Of a stretch of 22,627 bases of DNA, positions 19,901 to 22,627 are shown in pieces. Positions within the stretch are counted from its first letter, which is position 1, and each line of letters starts with the position of its first letter. The stretch comes from Apostichopus californicus (lineage: Eukaryota; Echinodermata; Holothuroidea; Aspidochirotida; Stichopodidae), in NCBI GenBank assembly GCA_020650975.1, contig JAIPMN010004399.1, positions 1-22,627 on the forward strand, in the 5' to 3' direction. The position numbers were made by a program, and so were the translations under genes. The notes beneath the pieces are model-generated. The model did not search any database, was not told the origin of the DNA, and saw only the letters and a list, made by a program, of their open reading frames with translations.

Positions 19901-22627
19901 CATTGGTTTCCTTTCATTTTCTGAAAGGTTAAATGAAGCCATGCCATTTGTGGCAGTCCAGCTAAAGATGTTATGGGGTCCTTCTGTTTTACAAACCGTG
20001 GTGTTACTATCGTTGAAGGGCGCCCCCACTGACGAATCAGTGACCACATCCAACCAAAAAATGGAGACAAAAGGCAAGTAACATGTTTTAATAATAATAA
20101 TAGTAATATAATAATAATATTAATTACACTCACTTGATTGTGAAAATGATTATATTTTATTGTTATATATTATTCATAGATTAATATTTTAATTTTATTT
20201 CCAAACAAATCTCAAGGAATTGTAGCTTAGAATGTTTTTCTGTTCTTGAGTTACCCTTATGAACAAATTGGTTGACCAGGTTCAGATTCTTCAAAATCGT
20301 GCAGCTAGATTAGTCCTGGGGTGTGGGCTTCGGAATGTGCATGCTACAGATATTTTAGCTGAATTGAAGTGGCTAAATGTCCGTCAACGTGCATTATATT
20401 ACAGGAATATTCTAATGTATAGATGTGTCCACGGCCTGGCTCCAGATTACCTTACTGATAATACTATTCTACTGAGAGATAACCATTCTTACAGAACTAG
20501 ATCTAGCTGCTCTAATAATGTTTTACTTGCTCATGTAAGATCTTGGAATGGTAAAAGGTCCTTTAAATTTTCTGGAGGCAGGTCGTGGAACAGTCTTCCC
20601 CCAAATTTGAAATGCTTGCCAATTTTTAATATTTTTAAATGCAATATGAGAACTTATATATTTTGTTTAGATGTCTGATATTTGTTTGTCTATCTTTTTG
20701 CCGTCCTTTTTGTGCTTTTGAATGTTAACCGTTTTTCTACTGCATTATATGTTTTGGTATTGAGGGCTCCCCTGGAAAGCAGTGCTTCTGCACTGAGCAG
20801 GACTACCCTCATTAAAGATGACAATAATAAAAAAAATAAAAAAATATGATAGAGCATGTTACAGGTGAAGAAGTGACCACTTGGTGTGAGAATTACTCTA
20901 CCTCAGGATGGTTATCTTGTATGACAGCTTGGAGGATGAGGAGGGAAGAGGAGGGAAGAGGAGGGAAGAGGAGGAAGAGGAGGAGAGGGTATAGCTTTGG
21001 AAGGGGAGGGGCTATACAATCATTTTTTGCATATTCATGTTATGCATATTCATGTGACAGAATTTAATCATAGCTGAAAGATGATTTACAAAATAAGTAC
21101 TAAAAGATTAAGTGAGAGGTGTAAAATTACTATCTGTGTGTCTATTTGGCTTAAACGTTTGCCTGTGCCCTCGTGGTGTAAATGGTAATGCTCAAACATG
21201 GAATCAACGTCCACCCAAAGAATCATTTTCTTTCAAATTTTATAAACAGGACGAAGCTTTTTCCAGAAATTGAAATTATCCACCTCAAAGCTTAGTGGAA
21301 TCAAGACTGGAAAGAGCTTAAACTCACCGGAAGTAAAACTTGTCTGTGAGGTCTGCGGCATGTACTTAGCAGCACTCTCTACAATGAAGGAACTCACCAG
21401 GGACATTCTTACAGGTGAGATTATAAATGGAGCAGGTATGTCAGACTTAGTCTGTGAGGTGTGTGGCATGTACTTAGCAGCACTCTCTACAATGAAGGAA
21501 CTCACCAGGGACATTCTTACAGGTGAGATTGTAAACGGAGCAGGTATGTCAGACTTAGTCTGTGAGGTGTGTGGCATGTACTTAGCAGCACTCTCTACAA
21601 TGAAGGAACTCACCAGGGACATTCTCACAGGTGAGATTGTAAACGGAGCAGGTATGTCAGACTTAGTCTGTGAGGTGTGTGGCATGTACTTAGCAGCACT
21701 CTCTACAATGAAGGAACTCACCAGGGACATTCTTACAGGTGAGATTATAAATGGAACAGGTATGTCAGACTTAGTCTGTGAGGTGTGTGGCATGTACTTA
21801 GCAGCACTCTCTACAATGAAGGAACTCACCAGGGACATTCTTACAGGTGAGATTATAAATGGAGCAGGTATGTCAGACTTAGTCTGTGAGGTGTGCGGCA
21901 TGTACTTAACAGCACTCTCTACAATGAAGGAACTCACCAGGGACATTCTTACAGGTGAGATTATAAATGGAGCAGGTATGTCAGACTTAGTCTGTGAGGT
22001 GTGCGGCATGTACTTAGCAGCACTCTCTACAATGAAGGAACTCACCAGGGACATTCTTACAGGTGAGATTATAAATGGAACAGGTATGTCAGACTTAGTC
22101 TGTGAGGTGTGTGGCATGTACTTAGCAGCACTCTCTACAATAAAGGAACTCACCAGGGACATTCTTACAGGTAAGATTATAAATGGAGCAGGTGTGTCAG
22201 ACTTAGTCTGTGAGGTGTGCGGCATGTACTTAGCAGCACTCTCTACAATGAAGGAACTCACCAGGGACATTCTTACAGGTGAGATTATAAATGGAGCAGG
22301 TATGTCAGACTTAGTCTGTGAGGTGTGTGGCATGTACTTAGCAGCACTCTCTACAATGAAGGAACTCACCAGGGACATTCTTACAGGTGAGATTATAAAT
22401 GGAGCAGGTATGTCAGGCTTAGTCTGTGAGGTGTGTGGCATGTACTTAGCAGCACTCTCTACAATGAAGGAACTCACCAGAGACATTCTTACAGGTAAGA
22501 TTATAAATGGAGCAGGTGTGTCAGACTTAGTCTGTGAGGTGTGTGGCATGTACTTAGCAGCACTCTCTACAATGAAGGAACTCACCAGAGACATTCTTAC
22601 AGGTAAGATTATAAATGGAGCAGGTGT
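7787..22627 (+). CDS. UBE3B: UBE3B-like HECT E3 ubiquitin-protein ligase, 5' part, twelve exons, partial
   Basis: UBE3B is a HECT-type E3 ligase that takes ubiquitin from an E2 on its C-terminal cysteine and passes it to substrates; an N-terminal IQ motif binds calmodulin. Twelve exons align in order with the human N-terminal region: the start, the beginning of the IQ motif, KVEQMCRYILASMD (human FEKLCRCILSSMD), [54 protein letters not shown], and VCEVCGMY...DILTG. Eleven of the twelve exon joins keep phase or fall at the missing exon; the exon 12-13 join is uncertain. The exon with the rest of the IQ motif was not found. The HECT domain is outside the window. The last exon is extended by a 108-bp in-frame tandem array. 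The introns contain most of the mobile elements and repeats listed here. Confidence 0.93.
8127..8249. repeat. Telomere-like 40-bp tandem repeat, three copies
   Basis: Copies begin at 8127, 8167 and 8207. Each is built from CCTAACCC/CTAACCCTA words with ATTCC or ACTTCC spacers. The motif resembles degenerate CCCTAA telomeric repeats at an interstitial site inside a UBE3B intron. Confidence 0.8.
8250..9028. other. Intronic sequence, nothing recognised
   Basis: No exon, RNA gene or element boundary is visible. A 71-codon frame at 8277-8492 does not match UBE3B or any family I know. Confidence 0.5.
9029..9620 (-). mobile_element. 5'-truncated non-LTR retrotransposon with broken reverse transcriptase
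   Basis: Reading the minus strand, 9610-9356 gives KKVRQLLL, VQRRATRLISSL, RRLQLLNLTKLELRRLRGNL, the thumb and C-terminal signature of CR1-like elements. After a frame change, 9267-9125 gives NIPHNYFPNRVVNEWNGLPEKVV...FKNALDKHF and a stop. A 3' UTR with AAGGGACGTCCTTGATGGGA follows, ending in a (TAAAC)n tail at about 9029-9045. Catalytic motifs are missing. It is inserted antisense to UBE3B. Confidence 0.75.
10333..10342. other. Assembly gap (10 N)
   Basis: Ten N bases sit between C-rich flanks. The true length is unknown, so missing sequence, including the missing UBE3B exon, could lie here. Confidence 0.99.
10905..10941. repeat. (TTAGT)n-type simple repeat
   Basis: TTAGTTTAGTTAATTAGTTTAG and related words repeat inside the pogo-like element. 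The same type of word forms the tail of the non-LTR copy near 9029. Confidence 0.5.
11356..11429 (+). CDS. UBE3B: UBE3B exon (LVFYAASQKFLFIHRRQNI)
   Basis: After TTCCAG the exon reads CA (completing Ala with a carried G) then LVFYAASQKFLF...KDEEK, matching human [22 protein letters not shown]. It ends phase 0 at a GTTTGC donor (11430). Confidence 0.88.
11430..12036 (+). other. UBE3B intron, nothing else recognised
   Basis: AT-rich intronic sequence. The 124-codon frame at 11882-12256 only overlaps the next exon out of frame and is not a gene. Confidence 0.6.
12037..12093 (+). CDS. UBE3B: UBE3B exon (KVEQMCRYILASMDSTDPK)
   Basis: Nineteen codons lie between CTTCAG and GTACGG. They match human RFEKLCRCILSSMDAENEPK almost position for position. 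Both ends are phase 0. Confidence 0.92.
12564..12668 (+). CDS. UBE3B: UBE3B exon ([20 protein letters not shown])
   Basis: Thirty-five codons lie between TTTTCATAG and GTAAAA. They match human [35 protein letters not shown] and end KKLK. Both ends are phase 0. Confidence 0.94.
12669..13671 (+). other. UBE3B intron, left part
   Basis: Contains an (ACAT)n microsatellite around 13261-13300 (ACATAC/CATACATACAGACAT) and a small direct repeat ACCTATTCCCGCA near 13577-13602. The 98-codon minus frame at 13117-13413 spans the microsatellite and is rejected as a gene. Confidence 0.5.
13672..13710 (+). ncRNA. Hammerhead-ribozyme-like motif (Penelope-type)
   Basis: Stem I GCCT (13672-13675) pairs with AGGC (13707-13710). 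Between them are CTGAAGA (13676-13682, fitting the CUGANGA core), stem II GATCC-TGCTA-GGATC (13684-13698), GAAA (13699-13702), then C, GTC (13704-13706) as the cleavage triplet. This CTGAAGAAG...GAAACGTC arrangement with almost no stem III resembles the hammerhead motifs reported for Penelope-like retroelements. One extra A sits between the core and stem II. No GIY-YIG or reverse transcriptase frame is nearby, so it would be a fragment. Activity is inference. Confidence 0.5.
13976..14234. repeat. 37-bp minisatellite, seven copies
   Basis: The unit CTTGTGTGTATTTAGCACTG plus CTGTTACATAATGGCTA repeats exactly seven times without indels, with substitutions increasing towards the right (for example copy 7 has CTTAGTTAGC). 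It ends 30 bases before the next exon, so part of that intron's branch-point region is minisatellite or its immediate edge. Confidence 0.95.
14265..14364 (+). CDS. UBE3B: UBE3B exon ([20 protein letters not shown])
   Basis: After TTTATAG the exon gives 33 codons, [10 protein letters not shown]...TTTWKIVKVPG, matching human [33 protein letters not shown]. It ends with one base of a codon at GTATGT (phase 1). Confidence 0.93.
14365..15174 (+). other. UBE3B intron with a coding-like remnant
   Basis: At about 14533-14700 the sequence has gene-like codon texture in two frames (for example LMKACVEPSETPSMS), but no family is recognisable and stops follow. It may be decayed transposon coding sequence. 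The rest is featureless. Confidence 0.3.
15175..15343 (+). CDS. UBE3B: UBE3B exon ([20 protein letters not shown])
   Basis: The acceptor is GATTTCAG; GCT is completed with the carried G. The exon reads [19 protein letters not shown], then GLYPVLKDLLEKGLARSKPS, matching human [40 protein letters not shown]. It ends with two bases of an Arg codon at GTTAGT (phase 2). Confidence 0.95.
15344..15927 (+). other. UBE3B intron, nothing recognised
   Basis: Includes a short AT palindrome (AATTAATTATTAATTAAT near 15866). The minus frame 15626-15817 is not gene-like. Confidence 0.5.
15928..16233 (+). mobile_element. tRNA-derived SINE
   Basis: A tRNA-like head has box A TGGCCAATTGG (15935-15945), an anticodon stem TTGGA/TCCAA with loop CTCGTGA, and box B GGTTTGATTCC (15979-15989). 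The loop suggests a Thr(CGT)-type ancestor. A body follows with GTGTCCTTGGGCAAGATGC and GGGTTAAATGGGTACCTG, and a 3' tail TAAAGCGCTTTGAGAC...TATAAAGCGCTATATAAA shared by many animal SINEs and L2/CR1-type LINEs. It ends in ATTATTAAATATTA, about 24 bases before a UBE3B exon. The 83-codon frame across it is not a gene. Confidence 0.85.
16257..16362 (+). CDS. UBE3B: UBE3B exon (RPFLGSNLSPHLTHVFILYI)
   Basis: After CTTTCTTCAG the first A completes Arg. The exon reads RPFLGSNLSPHLTHVFI, then FSVPGLIIHLNRLSPE, matching human [23 protein letters not shown] at its end. Phase 0 at GTAAGA. Confidence 0.9.
16363..17312 (+). other. UBE3B intron with an old tandem duplication
   Basis: A segment near 16900-16990 is repeated, diverged, near 17036-17125: GATTTGTATTTGTAAGTC against GGTTTGTGCTTGTAAATC, and CTGAAAGATGCAGCAACCC against CTGAAGATGCATCAACCCC, about 136-140 bases apart. 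A C-run stretch lies near 16661-16690. Confidence 0.55.
17313..17433 (+). CDS. UBE3B: UBE3B exon (SLAVLKKHKLFSHILTYFDN)
   Basis: After TATTTCAG the exon gives SLAVLKKHKLF...NLFTSLDGNYSLCVA, matching human RLTVLESHDMLRKFIIFL...CESLEGCHTLCLMG. It ends phase 1 at GTAAGT. Confidence 0.9.
17454..17503 (+). other. G-run tract downstream of a splice donor
   Basis: Starting about 20 bases after the donor are repeated runs of three to six G (TGGGGTGGGGGGT...GGGGGAGGGGG). In RNA this could form a quadruplex or bind hnRNP H/F-type factors that aid donor use. The regulatory role is inference. Confidence 0.4.
17535..18690. repeat. 37-bp minisatellite array, about 31 copies, with 148-bp higher-order repeat
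   Basis: The unit is CATGCCAGTATAATCTACCT followed by ATGGGTGGTATATTGAC, with variants (AAGCTACC, GTGTGG, ATTATC). Two shortened units occur (near 17609 and 18505). Between 17788 and about 18231 a block of four units (148 bases) repeats three times, starting at 17788, 17936 and 18084. It fills most of the intron between two UBE3B exons and stops about 30 bases before the next acceptor. The 93-codon frame at its right end is not a gene. Confidence 0.95.
18722..18786 (+). CDS. UBE3B: UBE3B exon (ANLINLAHLDIEALGGQTAA)
   Basis: After TTTTCCAG, CT completes Ala. The exon gives 22 codons, ANLINLAHLDIEAL...AAFS, matching human [23 protein letters not shown]. Phase 0 at GTAAGC. Confidence 0.88.
18787..19231 (+). 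other. UBE3B intron, nothing recognised
   Basis: The 89-codon minus frame at 18815-19084 has no recognisable domain and is not taken as a gene. Confidence 0.55.
19232..19344 (+). CDS. UBE3B: UBE3B exon ([18 protein letters not shown])
   Basis: It reads RAMRDLLHHCCSFTGKKKQS, then [17 protein letters not shown], matching human [32 protein letters not shown]. It ends with AG of the next codon (phase 2) at a GTTTGT donor. The last 34 bases and the donor are repeated downstream. Confidence 0.93.
19309..19590 (+). repeat. Tandem partial duplication of a UBE3B exon end and its donor
   Basis: Copy 1 begins in the exon (19309), copy 2 exactly 120 bases later (19429) and copy 3 a further 133 bases later (19562, stopping after about 26 bases). 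Copy 2 keeps TTTCAG, then the exon tail TACTGGGATGGTA...AACAAGAG (19431-19464), then GTTTGTAT. Between copies are G-runs (19391-19413 and 19514-19527) and GATAAAAG. Confidence 0.9.
19928..20077 (+). CDS. UBE3B: UBE3B exon (LNEAMPFVAVQLKMLWGPSV)
   Basis: The first G completes Arg; the exon reads LNEAMPFVAVQLKMLWGPSV, LQTVVLLSLKGAPTDESV, ending METKGK. Human has [34 protein letters not shown]. The donor GTAACA at 20078 would leave phase 2. The 86-codon minus frame here is a shadow. Confidence 0.9.
20084..20140. repeat. (AAT)n microsatellite
   Basis: ATAATAATAATAGTAATATAATAATAATATTAAT lies just after the exon donor. Confidence 0.7.
20259..20845 (+). mobile_element. 5'-truncated non-LTR retrotransposon (CR1/L2-like) with C-terminal reverse transcriptase frame
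   Basis: An intact 139-codon frame (20259-20678) reads LQNRAARLVLGCG, ILAELKWLNVRQRALYYRNI, MYRCVHGLAPDYL, GGRSWNSLPPNLKCL and FKCNMRTYIF, the thumb and C-terminal region of CR1/L2-type ORF2. The polymerase motifs are missing, so the frame is the tail of a truncated copy. A 3' UTR follows with a GCAGTG-CTT-CTGCACTG hairpin (20779-20795) and an AATAATAAA/AAAATAAA tail to about 20845. It is in the UBE3B intron, sense orientation. Confidence 0.82.
20934..20989. repeat. GGAAGA simple repeat
   Basis: AGGAGGGAAG units repeat, then degrade to GGAAGAGGAGG. The 73-codon frame across it is low-complexity. Confidence 0.85.
21029..21056. repeat. Direct repeat GCATATTCATGT
   Basis: Two adjacent copies of GCATATTCATGT are separated by three bases, in the same intron. 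Confidence 0.7.
21250..21414 (+). CDS. UBE3B: UBE3B exon ahead of the tandem array (VCEVCGMYLAALSTMKELTR)
   Basis: The frame reads RSFFQKLKLSTSKLSG, KTGKSLNSPEVKLVCEVCG, MYLAALSTMKELTRDILTG. Human has [51 protein letters not shown]. The first AG after the pyrimidine tract puts the start at 21250, but that needs one carried base, whereas the previous exon offers two. A start at 21257 (after GACGAAG) would fit the phase. The end at 21414 is inferred from the strong donor ACAG-GTGAGA exactly after ILTG; the residues beyond it no longer match human LTYLDDLLPKLW. Confidence 0.88.
21415..22627 (+). repeat. UBE3B: 108-bp in-frame tandem array derived from a UBE3B exon and its splice donor
   Basis: Full units start at 21415, 21523, 21631, 21739, 21847, 21955, 22063, 22171, 22279, 22387 and 22495; a partial unit runs from 22603 off the window. 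Each unit has 30 bases beginning at the donor (GTGAGATT or GTAAGATT, ending ATGTCAG or GTGTCAG) then 78 bases of exon sequence ending CTTACAG. The UBE3B frame continues open through every unit as GEIINGAGMSD, LVCEVCGMYLAALSTMKE, LTRDILT (36 residues). Units differ only by substitutions; none makes a stop. Whether the units are exon, intron or both is not decided by the sequence. A 453-codon open frame on the opposite strand (22594-21233) is a by-product of the same repeat. Confidence 0.95.

Noticed and set aside
21165..21225. tRNA-like sequence (CCTCGTGGTGTAAATGGTAATG)
   Set aside because: It resembles a tRNA 5' half with box A, but no box B or matching acceptor stem follows.
21233..22594. 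453-codon minus-strand open frame with a 36-residue repeat
   Set aside because: It is antisense to the UBE3B exon-derived array. The plus strand matches UBE3B in frame and with splice sites; the minus frame is open only because the 108-base unit lacks stops there too.

Overview
The window looks like a piece of an invertebrate deuterostome genome, possibly an echinoderm; the species is inference. The genes have spliced exons with GT-AG introns. The sequence is AT-rich and full of decayed retrotransposons, a tRNA-derived SINE, MITE-like elements, minisatellites and a 10-N assembly gap. No bacterial-type gene organisation is visible.

Two protein genes can be recognised, divergently oriented. 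On the minus strand, 1856-555 holds the first two coding exons of a GPR143-like (ocular albinism type 1) seven-transmembrane receptor; the rest lies beyond position 1. On the plus strand, from 7787 to the end of the window, are twelve exons of a UBE3B-like HECT E3 ubiquitin ligase. They cover the N-terminal region from the start codon and the first half of the IQ motif to the segment matching human VCNICVLYQ...LQILTG; the HECT domain is off the right end. One exon, carrying the second half of the IQ motif, was not found. It should lie in the first intron, which also contains the assembly gap.

Region by region: 1-450 has a perfect GC hairpin, G-runs and a probable non-LTR 3' tail. 555-1856 is the receptor. 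2000-2900 has nothing I can name. 3178-4594 is a broken Ty3/gypsy-type gag-protease fragment with a candidate LTR. 4766-4999 is a broken non-LTR reverse transcriptase tail. 5000-7000 is mostly anonymous, with an unassigned 126-codon frame containing a perfect 12-bp hairpin. 7026-7221 is a TTAA-flanked MITE-like element. The UBE3B introns then hold a 40-bp telomere-like repeat (8127-8249), a minus-strand non-LTR fragment (9029-9620), a 1.2-kb pogo/Tigger-like element (9792-11019), a hammerhead-like RNA motif (13672-13710), a 37-bp minisatellite next to an exon (13976-14234), a SINE ending just before another exon (15928-16233), a large 37-bp minisatellite with 148-bp higher-order structure (17535-18690), a partial tandem duplication of an exon end (19309-19590) and a plus-strand non-LTR fragment (20259-20845).

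The main discovery is at the right end. The last UBE3B exon is followed by at least 11 full 108-bp tandem copies (21415-22602, then a partial copy to the window end), each containing the 3' part of that exon plus its splice donor. The plus-strand reading frame stays open through the whole array, because 108 is a multiple of three and no unit contains an indel. All repeated donors are in the same splice phase, so use of any of them would give a frame-preserving protein with 0 to 11 or more extra 36-residue units. A long open frame on the opposite strand is a shadow of this array.
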